DNA of 64,000 nucleotides from Gammaproteobacteria bacterium (GTDB taxonomy: Bacteria > Pseudomonadota > Gammaproteobacteria > Steroidobacterales > Steroidobacteraceae): contig PKWJ01000007.1 of the NCBI GenBank assembly GCA_003132025.1, positions 14,961-78,960 of the forward strand, in the 5' to 3' direction. Below, piece by piece: positions 9,933 to 19,207 of the stretch. A program made the translations under genes and the position numbers. Each line of letters begins with the position of its first letter. Position 1 is the stretch's first letter. The notes under the pieces are model-generated. The model searched no databases and had not been told where the DNA came from. It was given only the letters and a program-made list of their open reading frames with translations.

Positions 9933-11168
9933 ATGAGGAATCGTCTGAATTTCGTCGCTCTGTTCGCCTCGATCTGCACCAGTGCGTGGCTGTGCGGCGC
10001 AGCGATAGCGGCGGAGCAGCCCGCCGGTCCCCAGGTGAGCAAGACCGTCGCCAAGCCGCTCAAGGCCGCGCAGGACGCGCTGGCGGCGAAGAAGCTCGAC
10101 GAGGCCCTGGCGCACGTGCGCGAGGCGCAGGGTGCCGCGGGCGAAAAGACGGCGTACGACAACTTCGTCATGAACATCATGCTGTTCCAGATCTATCAGC
10201 AGAAGCAGGACATGGGCGATGCCATTCCGGTGCTGCAGCAGGCCGCGCAATCGCAATATGCGTCGCCGGAACAGCAGAAGCTGTGGCTGAAGAACATCGC
10301 GCTGTATTACTTCCAGCAGAAGGACTACGCCAAGGCGCTGGACGTCGCCGATCAGGCGGTAAAGCACGGCGTGAACGACCTCGACACGCTCGGGCTGATC
10401 GCCAAGGCGCAATACCTGAGCGGCAAGTACAAGGAAGCCGCGACGACGCAGCAGGACATCGTCGCCAAGCAGGACAAGCCGGATGAGGAATCGCTCAAGC
10501 TGCTGTGGCAGTTCGATCTGAAAGCCAACGATGACGCCGGCGCCGCCAAGGCGGTCGAAAAGCTGGTGACCTACTATCCCAAGCCCGAATACTGGGCCAA
10601 CGCGCTGGCCCCGCTGGTGCGCATGGACATCAAGGACGCGCACCTGCAGCTCAACGTCTACCGCCTGATGAACGACGTCGGGGTGCTGAAGCTGCCGTCC
10701 GACTACGCGGAAATGGCTGAGATCGCGCTCGATGCGGGCTACCCGGGCGAGACCCAGTCGATACTGCAGCAGGCGTTCGCCAAGAATGTGTTCGTCGAGC
10801 AGCGCGACAAGGACCGCTACCAGCACCTGCTCGACGGCGCCAAGCAGCGCGCGGCCAGCGATCAGGCGCAGCTCACCAACGTCGAGCACACGGCCGAGGC
10901 CGCGCCCAGCGGCGATCCGCTGGTGCAGCTGGGCGCGGCCTACCTCAGCTACGGCCAGAACGACAAGGCAGTCGCTGCGATCACCAAGGGCATTGGCAAG
11001 GGCGCTTTGAAGAGCCCGGACGAGGCCAATCTGCTGCTGGGCATCGCGCAGCTGCGGCAGAAGAACAACGCCGCTGCGCAGCAGGCCTTCGACAAGGTGG
11101 CCGCTTCGAGCAACAACGGCTATGCGCGCCTGGGTAAACTGTGGGCGTTGCGCGCGCACAGCGTCTGA
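9933..11168 (+). CDS. periplasmic TPR protein associated with the TonB system
   Basis: A secreted tetratricopeptide-repeat protein of 411 residues. The signal peptide is clear (residues 1-26, cleavage after CGAAIA before AEQPAG). Repeated helical pairs rich in A, Y and L continue through the protein, for example LYYFQQKDYAKALDVADQAV and YLSYGQNDKAVAAI. AAGGAG precedes the ATG by four bases. TPR proteins at the end of tonB-exbB-exbD2 operons have been described in Shewanella and Vibrio as TonB2-complex partners. The position supports a similar role, but the sequence alone does not prove contact with TonB. Confidence 0.85.
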   Translation: MRNRLNFVALFASICTSAWLCGAAIAAEQPAGPQVSKTVAKPLKAAQDALAAKKLDEALAHVREAQGAAGEKTAYDNFVMNIMLFQIYQQKQDMGDAIPVLQQAAQSQYASPEQQKLWLKNIALYYFQQKDYAKALDVADQAVKHGVNDLDTLGLIAKAQYLSGKYKEAATTQQDIVAKQDKPDEESLKLLWQFDLKANDDAGAAKAVEKLVTYYPKPEYWANALAPLVRMDIKDAHLQLNVYRLMNDVGVLKLPSDYAEMAEIALDAGYPGETQSILQQAFAKNVFVEQRDKDRYQHLLDGAKQRAASDQAQLTNVEHTAEAAPSGDPLVQLGAAYLSYGQNDKAVAAITKGIGKGALKSPDEANLLLGIAQLRQKNNAAAQQAFDKVAASSNNGYARLGKLWALRAHSV

Positions 11169-11200
11169 GCGTCGACCCAACGGCAAGGAGTTCCAAGGTC

Positions 11201-11683
11201 ATGACAATCAAATCCGGCGAGCGCATGCCTGAGGGCAAGTTCAAGACCATGGGCGACAAGGGGCCGAAGGACTTGAGCACTGCCGAGCTGTTCAGCGGCA
11301 AGCGCGTGGTGTTGTTTTCGGTGCCGGGCGCCTTTACACCGACCTGCGATGCCAAGCATCTGCCGGGCTATCTCGGGCTGGCGGATAAGCTGCACGCCAA
11401 GGGCGTGGATACTATCGCCTGCATGGCGGTCAACGATGTGTTCGTCATGAACGCCTGGGGCAAGCAATCCGGCGTTGGCGACAAGGTGCTGATGCTCGCC
11501 GACGGCAACGGCGATTATGCGCGCGCCCTGGGGTTGGAGCTCGATGCCAAGGGCTTCGGCATGGGTATGCGCGGCCAGCGATTCGCGATCGTGGTCGATA
11601 AGGGCGTAGCCACGCACGTGGACATTGAGGCCGCAGGCCAGTTCAAGGTTTCGGCGGCCGAGCACGTACTGGCGCAGCTGTAG
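11201..11683 (+). CDS. peroxiredoxin, Prx5/AhpE-like (thiol-specific antioxidant)
   Basis: A cytosolic thioredoxin-fold peroxidase of the Prx5 group that reduces hydrogen peroxide and alkyl hydroperoxides. The peroxidatic cysteine is C49 in VPGAFTPTCDAKHLPGY, the typical PxxxTxxC motif of the family. The 160-residue length is normal. I placed the start at ATG 11201 (MTIKSGERMPEGKF), preceded by AAGGAG; an open extension upstream has no family similarity and overlaps the TPR gene. It lies 32 bases after that gene. Confidence 0.93.
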   Translation: MTIKSGERMPEGKFKTMGDKGPKDLSTAELFSGKRVVLFSVPGAFTPTCDAKHLPGYLGLADKLHAKGVDTIACMAVNDVFVMNAWGKQSGVGDKVLMLADGNGDYARALGLELDAKGFGMGMRGQRFAIVVDKGVATHVDIEAAGQFKVSAAEHVLAQL

Positions 11684-11785
11684 CGACGCCGGCGCAGGTC
11701 CGCGCGTGCCGGCAGGGCGCCTCGCACGGCGGAAGCGTGAACTCTCCACGGTGCGCGGCGCCGCGCCACAGGGTAGGCTTAAGCC

Positions 11786-13063
11786 ATGAGCCTGGACCAC
11801 ACCGTCAGACCCAGCGAATCGCTCAAGAACGTGTGCTACGAGATCCGTGGGCGCCTGGCCCGTCGCGCGCAGGAGCTGGAACGGCAGGGCTACGAGATCA
11901 TCTCGCTCAACATTGGCAATCCGCGTCTGTTCGGTTTTCGCACACCCGAGACCATGCGGCTGGCGATGATCGAGAACCTGTCCGATAGCGAAGGCTATTG
12001 TCACCAGAAGGGGATCTTTCCGGCGCGCGAAGCGGTGGTGATGCAGCAGCAGGCGCGCGGGGTGACCGGGGTGAGTGCCGAGGAGGTATTCATCGGCAAC
12101 GGTGTGAGCGAGCTGATCGATCTGGTGCTGCGTGCGCTGCTTAACGATGGCGATGAGGTGCTGGTGCCGAGCCCCGACTACCCGCTGTGGACGGCCGCGG
12201 TCAATCTCAATCGCGGGCGCGCGGTGCATTATCCCTGTCGGCGCGAGAACGGCTTCGTGCCCGACCCGGCCGAAATCGAGGCGCTGATCACACGCCGCAC
12301 CCGCGCCATCGTGATCATCAATCCGAATAACCCCACAGGCGCCACCTATCCGCGCCCGGTGCTCGAGGCGCTGGCGCGGCTCGCCGAGCGCCATCAGCTG
12401 GTGGTGTACAGCGACGAAATTTACGATCAGATGGTGTACGACGGCGCCGAGTCGATCCCGATGGCGACGCTGGTGCGCGACACGCTGTGCGCCACGTTGT
12501 CCGGACTATCGAAAGTCTATCGCGCCTGCGGCTATCGGGTCGGCTGGGCCGTGTTCTCCGGTCGGCTGCGTGGTTCGGCCGACTATTTGTCGGCGCTGGA
12601 ACTGCTCTCGTCACTGCGATTGTGCAGCAACGTGCCGGCGCAGTGGGCGGTGCAGACCGCATTGGGCGGCTATCAAAGCATTCGCGAACTGGTGGCTGCC
12701 GGCGGACGGCTGTACGAGTCACGCCGGGTGATCATTGAGGCGGCGGCGGTCAGCCGCTATCTGCGCCTGAATCGCCCCGATGGCGCGATGTATGCCTTCG
12801 TCGGCGTCGACCCGCAGGCGCTGCCCGAGTTTGACGATCAGCAGTTCGCACTGGATCTGCTGGAGCAGAAGCACGTGCTGGTCGCTCCCGGCGTGAGCTT
12901 CAACGTGCCGTACCGCAATTATTTCCGTGTGACGACGCTGCCGGACGCCACAACGCTGCGCACAGTATTCAGCCGTATCGAGGAGCTGCTCGCCGCGCAG
13001 GCGACGCGCGCACTGGAGACCGGCCGCGGCTCGGTGGTCGAGGCACGGGCTAGATTTAAGTAA
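11786..13063 (+). CDS. alaA: alanine aminotransferase AlaA-like (fold type I)
   Basis: A PLP-dependent aminotransferase of the AlaA/YfbQ group, which makes alanine from pyruvate and glutamate. The Schiff-base lysine is K243 in TLSGLSKVYRACGYRVGW. INPNNPTGATYP (about 178-189) and YSDEIYDQM (about 208-216) are the conserved cofactor-site segments. It has 425 residues, slightly longer than E. coli AlaA owing to a polar C-terminal tail. A link to branched-chain metabolism is possible because AlaA accepts valine-related substrates poorly, if at all; no such role is claimed. It probably stands alone. Confidence 0.9.
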   Translation: MSLDHTVRPSESLKNVCYEIRGRLARRAQELERQGYEIISLNIGNPRLFGFRTPETMRLAMIENLSDSEGYCHQKGIFPAREAVVMQQQARGVTGVSAEEVFIGNGVSELIDLVLRALLNDGDEVLVPSPDYPLWTAAVNLNRGRAVHYPCRRENGFVPDPAEIEALITRRTRAIVIINPNNPTGATYPRPVLEALARLAERHQLVVYSDEIYDQMVYDGAESIPMATLVRDTLCATLSGLSKVYRACGYRVGWAVFSGRLRGSADYLSALELLSSLRLCSNVPAQWAVQTALGGYQSIRELVAAGGRLYESRRVIIEAAAVSRYLRLNRPDGAMYAFVGVDPQALPEFDDQQFALDLLEQKHVLVAPGVSFNVPYRNYFRVTTLPDATTLRTVFSRIEELLAAQATRALETGRGSVVEARARFK

Positions 13064-13093
13064 CATATTAAGATAACACGTTAACAGTTTGAC

Positions 13094-15796
13094 TTGCTTG
13101 AGGTTACTCACGAGCTCCTGGAGCATCTGAAGAGCGGCGGTACGCTCGTCGTGCCGAGCCGCCAACGCGCTGCCGCGATTCGCATTGCGTACGGCGCCGC
13201 CATGCTCGCCGCCGACCTTACGGTCTGGGACACCCCCGATGTGCTGCCCTGGAGCGCCTGGATCGAGCGTGAACTCGACGCGGCGCGATCGCGCGGCGAT
13301 TCGCTACCGCGGCGGCTGTCCGCGCCCGAGGAATGGCTGCTGTGGCATGAGGCAGTGCTCGAGGCCTGTAGCGGCTTGCAGGTACTGCTGCCCGCCGCGC
13401 TGGTGGAGCTGGTACGACGCGCGGTCGGCCGACTGGACGACTACGGCCTGTCCCTGCGCGACGCCGCAACGGTGGAGGCCGGCGTGCTACTGCAGGCCCA
13501 GGCCCACTTCAGGCGCCGTTGCCAGGAGCTCAGAGTCCTGGGGACTACCTCCTGGCGCGACTGCTCCGGCTATCTAGCGCCGTCGTCGCGACTGCTGGCG
13601 GCTGGATTTTCCGTGCTGGGGCCGGCTCGGCGGGCGTGGCTCGAGCAACACGGCGCACGCGTTGCCCGGGAGCCACCGCTGGAGGTCCCCGGCGCCGAGG
13701 CGGTGCGCGTGATCGGCTGCGATAACCCATTGCTGGAAGCCGAAGCGGCGGCACAATGGTGCGCCGCGCGGCTGGCCCGTGACGCCCGCGCGCGCCTGCT
13801 GCTGGTGGTTCCGCGGCTGGCGCAGCAACGTCACTTGTGGCAGCGCACGCTGTCGCAGCGGCTGGATTTCGCATCGCTGCTCGCGAGCGGCAGCAGCGCC
13901 GCCGAGTCGCTATTCGCGCTCGAAGGCGGGCAGCCCCTGAGTACCTATCCGCTCGTGGCCGCAGCGCTCGACCTCGTTGCCCTCGCGGCCGGCCCGGCGC
14001 CCTTCGAGCGCCTCAGCGCACTGCTGCGCTCCCCTTATCTGGGCGCGCTCGATCGCCATCAATGCCTGGATATCGATCTGTGGCTGCGCGAGCACAACGT
14101 GGGCGACGTTGAGCCCGGGATGCTGCAGCGGCTGGTGGCACCGCTATCGATCAAGCTGGGCGAGGCCGCCGCTGCGGTGTTGCGGCAGCTGGTTGCCGCG
14201 CTCCAGGCCGACGCGGCGTGCCGGCTCGCCATCGCGTCGGTATGGGCGCGCTCATTCGCAGCGCTGCTGCAGCGCTGTGGCTGGCCCGGCCAGCAGATCC
14301 TGGGCAGCGATGAGCAACAGGTGCGCCTGCGCTTTGACCAGCTGCTGGGCGAATTTGCCGCAATCACCGTTCCGGCCGGCCGGCTGCAGGCGGAAGAGGC
14401 CAGCCGGATGCTGCACGAGCTGGCGCAGCGGGTCGCGTTCGAGCCTGCCAGTGATGACGTGCCGGTGACGGTGACGGCCAGCCTTGACGATCCAATTTTG
14501 CGCTACGACGGCGTATGGATCGCCGGGCTCTCGGCCGAGGTGTGGCCACCGGCCGCGCAGCCCGACCCGTTGCTGCCGCAGTTGATGCAACGAGAGGCTG
14601 GTGTACCTGAGGCCAGCGCCGACGGCCAGCTGCGGTTGGCGACCCAGCGTATGCTCCGGTGGCAGCGCTGCGCCGTGCAATGCGTGTACAGCTGGTCGCG
14701 CAGCGATGCCGAACTGCCACGCGACATCAGTCCGTTGCTGCGCGCGCCCGCCACCGAACAGGACGCCGCGGACGCCGGCGACGCGCCGGCGTTTGAACTT
14801 CAAGGCTGGCTGCTGGCGCAGGCACCGCCACTGCAAGCCTGGCGCGACGACAATGGGCCGACATGGCCGCGCAGCCGCGCGTTACTCGGCGGCACGCGCT
14901 TGCTCGAGCTGCAATCTCTGTGTCCGTTTCGCAGCTTCGCGGAGCTGCGATTGCAGGCGTGCAAACTTCCGCAGCCGCAGCCCGGTATCGATCCGCGCGT
15001 GCGTGGCCGGATGCTGCATCGCGCGCTGGAATTATTCTGGCGCTCGATGCGCGACTCGCAGACGCTGGCGCGCCGTGGCCGCGACGGCGCGCAGGCGCTG
15101 GCACATGAGTGCGTGCAGGCGGCGATCGAGCACATCGCCGCACGGCAACCCGTCAGCATCGGTGCGGCGTCATTGCGGCGCGAGCGCGCGCGCGCTGAAC
15201 GGCTGATGGGTCAATTGATCGACTGGGAAATCACGCGCGAGCCGTTCACGACCCAGGCGCTGGAGTCGGATCAACTGTACGCGATCGCCGGCGCAACGCT
15301 GCAGCTACGCATCGACCGCGTCGATCGGCTGGGCAATGGCAGGCTGGTCGTGATCGACTACAAGAGCGGCCAGACGGAAAAATTTGACGCGTTTGCCGAG
15401 CGGCCGACGCAGCCGCAGCTGCCGGCTTATGCGCTGGCGGCGGGTGATGACGTGGCGGCGGTCGTGGCGCTGTACCTCGGCAGCGAGGGCCTGAAGCTGC
15501 GCGGTCTGACCGACCGGCCCGAGCGCCTGCGCGCGCGCGGCATCGACTCGGTACCCGGTGGCGAGTCGGCGTGGCCACCGCTGCTGCGCCTGTGGCGCGG
15601 GCGGCTTGAGCACCTGGTGCGCGAGTTCCTCCATGGCCACGCGCCGGTGCAGCCGCAGCCCGGTGCCTGCGAATACTGCCACCTGCAGATGCTGTGCCGG
15701 GTGGACGCGCAGGTGCTGGCTGCTGCTGCCGCCGCCGCCGTTGCCGACGCGCGCGCGGCAGTCGCCGCAGCGGCCATCGACGGCGAACCGCAATGA
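13094..15796 (+). CDS. AddB-like PD-(D/E)XK exonuclease subunit
   Basis: A 900-residue protein of the AddB-like probable DNA-repair family paired with a UvrD-type helicase. The C-terminal RecB-family nuclease contains IDRVDRLGNGRLVVIDYKSG with the catalytic Asp and DxK residues. Four cysteines suited to a 4Fe-4S staple are present: one in LCPFRSFAEL and three in CEYCHLQMLC. The N-terminal part resembles an inactivated helicase, with TLVVPSRQRAAAIR where a Walker A would be. The start is a TTG at 13094: no ATG occurs until residue 37, inside the conserved N-terminus, and a stop lies just upstream. Its stop overlaps the helicase start by four bases, so the two are translationally coupled. Confidence 0.88.
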   Translation: MLEVTHELLEHLKSGGTLVVPSRQRAAAIRIAYGAAMLAADLTVWDTPDVLPWSAWIERELDAARSRGDSLPRRLSAPEEWLLWHEAVLEACSGLQVLLPAALVELVRRAVGRLDDYGLSLRDAATVEAGVLLQAQAHFRRRCQELRVLGTTSWRDCSGYLAPSSRLLAAGFSVLGPARRAWLEQHGARVAREPPLEVPGAEAVRVIGCDNPLLEAEAAAQWCAARLARDARARLLLVVPRLAQQRHLWQRTLSQRLDFASLLASGSSAAESLFALEGGQPLSTYPLVAAALDLVALAAGPAPFERLSALLRSPYLGALDRHQCLDIDLWLREHNVGDVEPGMLQRLVAPLSIKLGEAAAAVLRQLVAALQADAACRLAIASVWARSFAALLQRCGWPGQQILGSDEQQVRLRFDQLLGEFAAITVPAGRLQAEEASRMLHELAQRVAFEPASDDVPVTVTASLDDPILRYDGVWIAGLSAEVWPPAAQPDPLLPQLMQREAGVPEASADGQLRLATQRMLRWQRCAVQCVYSWSRSDAELPRDISPLLRAPATEQDAADAGDAPAFELQGWLLAQAPPLQAWRDDNGPTWPRSRALLGGTRLLELQSLCPFRSFAELRLQACKLPQPQPGIDPRVRGRMLHRALELFWRSMRDSQTLARRGRDGAQALAHECVQAAIEHIAARQPVSIGAASLRRERARAERLMGQLIDWEITREPFTTQALESDQLYAIAGATLQLRIDRVDRLGNGRLVVIDYKSGQTEKFDAFAERPTQPQLPAYALAAGDDVAAVVALYLGSEGLKLRGLTDRPERLRARGIDSVPGGESAWPPLLRLWRGRLEHLVREFLHGHAPVQPQPGACEYCHLQMLCRVDAQVLAAAAAAAVADARAAVAAAAIDGEPQ

Positions 15797-18700
15797 CAGC
15801 GGCCGACGCCGAAGCCCACGAACTGGCACTGGACCTCGACCGGCGCGCGCGCCAGGAGGCGCTCGACGTCGGGCGCTCGATGCTGCTGCAGGCCCCCGCC
15901 GGCTCCGGCAAGACCACGGTGCTCACGGCGCGATTCCTGGCGCTGCTGGCGGCGGTGGAGGCGCCGGAAGAGATCCTGGCCATCACCTTCACGCGCAAGG
16001 CCGCCGCCGAGATGCACCACCGCATTCTCGCGGCGTTGCAGGCGGCGAGCGCGGGGCAGGCGGTAGCGGGCATTGCGCCGGCAGTGCTGCAGGCGGCGCG
16101 CGCACGCGATGCGGAGCGCGGCTGGAACCTGCTGCGAAATCCATCGCGGCTACGCATTGAAACCATCGATGCGCTGAATCACTGGCTGGCTACGCAATTG
16201 CCGATCGCGTCCCGATCGGGCCCGACTCTCGAGATCGCGACCGCAGCGGCGCCGCTCTATCGGCGCGCGGCGCGTGCCTGTCTGCAGCTGGCGGCGGAGG
16301 ATCGCGACGCGGCGGCGGCCGCGGAGCTGCTGTTCGATCGGCTCGACAACAGCTGGCGGCGGCTCGAGCAGCTGCTGGCGGACATGCTCGAGCGGCGCTC
16401 GCACTGGCTGCCGCGGCTGCTGCAGGCACGCGGCAGCGGATTGGCGCAGCGCGTACAGGACAGTCTCGAATCCGCGCTGCGCGCCGAGCTGGCCGCGGCG
16501 ATCGCGAACCTCCCGGCGCAATTGTTGCGCGAGGGTGAAGCACTGCTGACGTACGCCCAGCGCGTGCGCGCGGCGGCCGGCGTAGCGGCCGCTGCGGTTG
16601 CGGCACCGGCGGCTGCCGTGGTCCTCAACGCCGAGCCGGCGAGCCTGGCGCACTGGCGCGCCCTGTGTGAGCTGGCGCTGACCGAACATGGCTGGAGGCA
16701 ACGCTTTACCAGCCGCGAGGGCTTCGAGCGCGACGACAAGGCGATGAAGAGCCGCATCGGCGCCTGGGTGCATGCGCTCGAGCAGTTGCCCGGCGCCCAG
16801 ACTATCTTCCGCGCGCTGCGCGCGTTGCCCGAGCCCCGGATCGAGGTCGCTGATCGCGAGGCGCTCGAGGCGCTGGCACTGCTGCTGGTGCGTGCGGCGG
16901 CCGAGCTGCAACTGGTGTTTGCCGCCAGTGCCAGGGTTGACTACAGCTACGTCGCCGCCGCGGCGCGCGACGCGCTGAGCGAGCAGGGCGCGCCCAGCGA
17001 CTTTGCATTGCGCGCGGGTGGCGGTCTGCGGCATATCCTGGTCGACGAGTTCCAGGACACCTCTTACGAACAGTTGGCGCTGCTGCAGGCGCTCACCGCA
17101 GGCTGGGAGCGTGGCGACGGCCGCACACTGTTCGTGGTCGGCGATCCGATGCAGTCGATCTATCGGTTTCGCGAGGCCGAGGTCGGCCTGTTCCTGCAGG
17201 CGCGCGATCACGGGATCGCGGACATCAGGTTTCAGGCGCTGCAGCTGCGGCGCAATTTCCGCTCCAGTGCGGCGCTCATCGCCTGGGTGAACGCCCATTT
17301 CTCGCGCCTGTTTCCCGCCGATGACGACGCGCGGCGTGCGGCCATTCGGTATCTGCCCTCGGTGCCGGCCGCCGCCGAGGCTGCGACTGCGGCGCACGAG
17401 GCGGCCGCCGTGACGCTGCATCGCCTGCATGATGGCGACCTGGCGGCGGAGGCCGAGCGCGTGGTCGAGATCGTGCGTACGGCGCGGGCGCGGGATCCCG
17501 CGACCTCGATCGCCGTGCTGGTTGCGAGCCGTGAGCATGTCGCATTGTCGGCGGTGCAGCTGCGCGCGGCCGGGTTCACCTTGCGCGGCGTTGACCTCGA
17601 GCGTCTGCGCGACCGGCCGGTGGTCCGGGATCTGGCGGCATTGACCCGGGCGTTGCTGCACCCGGGCGATCGCAGTGCCTGGCTGGCGCTGCTGCGCGCA
17701 CCCTGGTGCGCCCTGACCCTGGCCGAACTCGAGGCGCTGGGCGCCGCGGCCGGTGGCGATATGTTCGAGCTGCTGCGGACTGCGGCGTTACCGGGCAGCG
17801 AGCCGGTGTCGGCGCCAGCGCTGCGGCTGTCACGCCTGTATGGCGCACTGGCGCCTGCGATCCTGGGCGCGGAGCGCGGCTTGCCGCTGTGGCAGCGCGT
17901 GGAACACAGCTGGTTAAGGCTTGCGGCCCCGGCGATACATCGCGCAGACGTCGACCGGCTCGACGCGCAGCGCTTCATCGATGCGCTGGCGCTGCACGAC
18001 GATCCGCAGCGGCTGGTGGGTGAGGCCCTGGGCGAGCTCACCGAGCGGCTGTATTCCGGCGCGCCGCCGCAGCCCGGCGCAATTGAGCTTATGACGGTGC
18101 ACGCCGCCAAGGGGCTGGAATGGGACCTGGTGATCCTGCCGGGACTCGGCCGCAGCACCGCGGTCGACACCGATCCGCTGCTGCATTGGATCGAGTTGCC
18201 GGGCGTCGGCGCGGACACGGAGCTACTGCTGGCACCGATTCGCGCCACGCCGCAGGAACCGCGCTGCTCACTGGCCGGCTACATCAAGCGCCTGCAGCGC
18301 GAGCGGGCGCGCCTGGAGCGGGTGCGGTTGTTGTATGTTGCGGCTACGCGCGCGCGCAGCGCGCTGCATCTGCTGGCTGCGCTACCGTTGCCGTCCGACC
18401 CCGACCAGCCGCCGGCACCGCGCGCCGGCTCACTGCTCAACATTCTTTGGCCGGCGATCGGCGAGCAGTTCCTGGCGCTGAATGCCGCCCCGGGTGCGCC
18501 GGCACCGGCGGCGCACGCGACGCATGCGACGCTCTGGCGGCTGCCGGAGAGCTGGTCAATACCCGCGCCGCCCGCGCCGCCGGCCGTGCAACGCATGCGA
18601 CTTGCAGAGGCCACGCCGGAGCAGGTGCCGGAGTACCGTTGGGTTGGTTCCACCGCGCGCGCGGTGGGCACCATCGTGCACGCCGAACTGCATCGGCTTG

Positions 18701-19179
18701 CGGCAGCGTCGCAGGCAGGGACCAGCGCCACGCAGCCCGCAGCGCGGTCGGACTATGGCGCCTGGCTCGCAGAACTCGGGGTGGCCACGGACGAGCTGCA
18801 ATCTGCGGGCGCACAGGTGCAGCAGGCCATCACGCGCACGCTCGCCGACCCGCGCGGGCGCTGGCTGCTATCGAATTCGCACACCCAGGCTTACAGCGAG
18901 TGGCGATTAACCGGGGTGCACCAGGGCCGGGTGGTGAATGTCGTCATCGACCGCATGCTGGTGGACGAGCACGGGCAACGCTGGATCGTGGATTTCAAGA
19001 GCAGCGTGCATCAGGGCGGGGCGCAGCGCGATTTCATCGACAGTGAAGCCGAACGCTATCGACCGCAACTGCTGCGCTACGCGGCGCTCGCGCGCCAGCT
19101 CGGCGGCGAGCCGGTTCGTCTGGCGTTGTATTTTCCGCTGCTCGGGGTGTTCCGCGAGCTCGATGCGCCGGCGGCCTGA
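15793..19179 (+). CDS. AddA-like UvrD/Rep helicase with C-terminal nuclease
   Basis: A superfamily 1 helicase of 1,128 residues for processing double-strand ends. Visible motifs in order are Walker A LLQAPAGSGKTT (about 35-46), the Walker B/motif II LVDEFQDTSYEQ, motif III VGDPMQSIYRFREAEVGLF, motif IV-like LRRNFRSS, motif V MTVHAAKGLEWDLVILPG and motif VI YVAATRAR. The C-terminus carries a PD-(D/E)XK nuclease (VVIDRMLVDEHG then WIVDFKSS). It begins at the ATG in the ATGA overlap with the preceding nuclease gene; the frame is open further upstream only inside that gene. Together they look like a full AddAB-type recombinational repair enzyme. Confidence 0.9.
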   Translation: MTAADAEAHELALDLDRRARQEALDVGRSMLLQAPAGSGKTTVLTARFLALLAAVEAPEEILAITFTRKAAAEMHHRILAALQAASAGQAVAGIAPAVLQAARARDAERGWNLLRNPSRLRIETIDALNHWLATQLPIASRSGPTLEIATAAAPLYRRAARACLQLAAEDRDAAAAAELLFDRLDNSWRRLEQLLADMLERRSHWLPRLLQARGSGLAQRVQDSLESALRAELAAAIANLPAQLLREGEALLTYAQRVRAAAGVAAAAVAAPAAAVVLNAEPASLAHWRALCELALTEHGWRQRFTSREGFERDDKAMKSRIGAWVHALEQLPGAQTIFRALRALPEPRIEVADREALEALALLLVRAAAELQLVFAASARVDYSYVAAAARDALSEQGAPSDFALRAGGGLRHILVDEFQDTSYEQLALLQALTAGWERGDGRTLFVVGDPMQSIYRFREAEVGLFLQARDHGIADIRFQALQLRRNFRSSAALIAWVNAHFSRLFPADDDARRAAIRYLPSVPAAAEAATAAHEAAAVTLHRLHDGDLAAEAERVVEIVRTARARDPATSIAVLVASREHVALSAVQLRAAGFTLRGVDLERLRDRPVVRDLAALTRALLHPGDRSAWLALLRAPWCALTLAELEALGAAAGGDMFELLRTAALPGSEPVSAPALRLSRLYGALAPAILGAERGLPLWQRVEHSWLRLAAPAIHRADVDRLDAQRFIDALALHDDPQRLVGEALGELTERLYSGAPPQPGAIELMTVHAAKGLEWDLVILPGLGRSTAVDTDPLLHWIELPGVGADTELLLAPIRATPQEPRCSLAGYIKRLQRERARLERVRLLYVAATRARSALHLLAALPLPSDPDQPPAPRAGSLLNILWPAIGEQFLALNAAPGAPAPAAHATHATLWRLPESWSIPAPPAPPAVQRMRLAEATPEQVPEYRWVGSTARAVGTIVHAELHRLAAASQAGTSATQPAARSDYGAWLAELGVATDELQSAGAQVQQAITRTLADPRGRWLLSNSHTQAYSEWRLTGVHQGRVVNVVIDRMLVDEHGQRWIVDFKSSVHQGGAQRDFIDSEAERYRPQLLRYAALARQLGGEPVRLALYFPLLGVFRELDAPAA

Positions 19180-19207
19180 ACTGTGCGGCGCGCCGACGAC
19201 CGGGGCC

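Noticed and set aside
9786-11186. 466-codon minus-strand open frame opposite the TPR gene
   Set aside because: Antisense shadow; the plus-strand gene has a signal peptide, ribosome site and TPR repeats.
16150-17661. 503-codon minus-strand open frame inside the helicase gene
   Set aside because: Low-complexity Arg/Gln-rich translation; all helicase motifs are on the plus strand.
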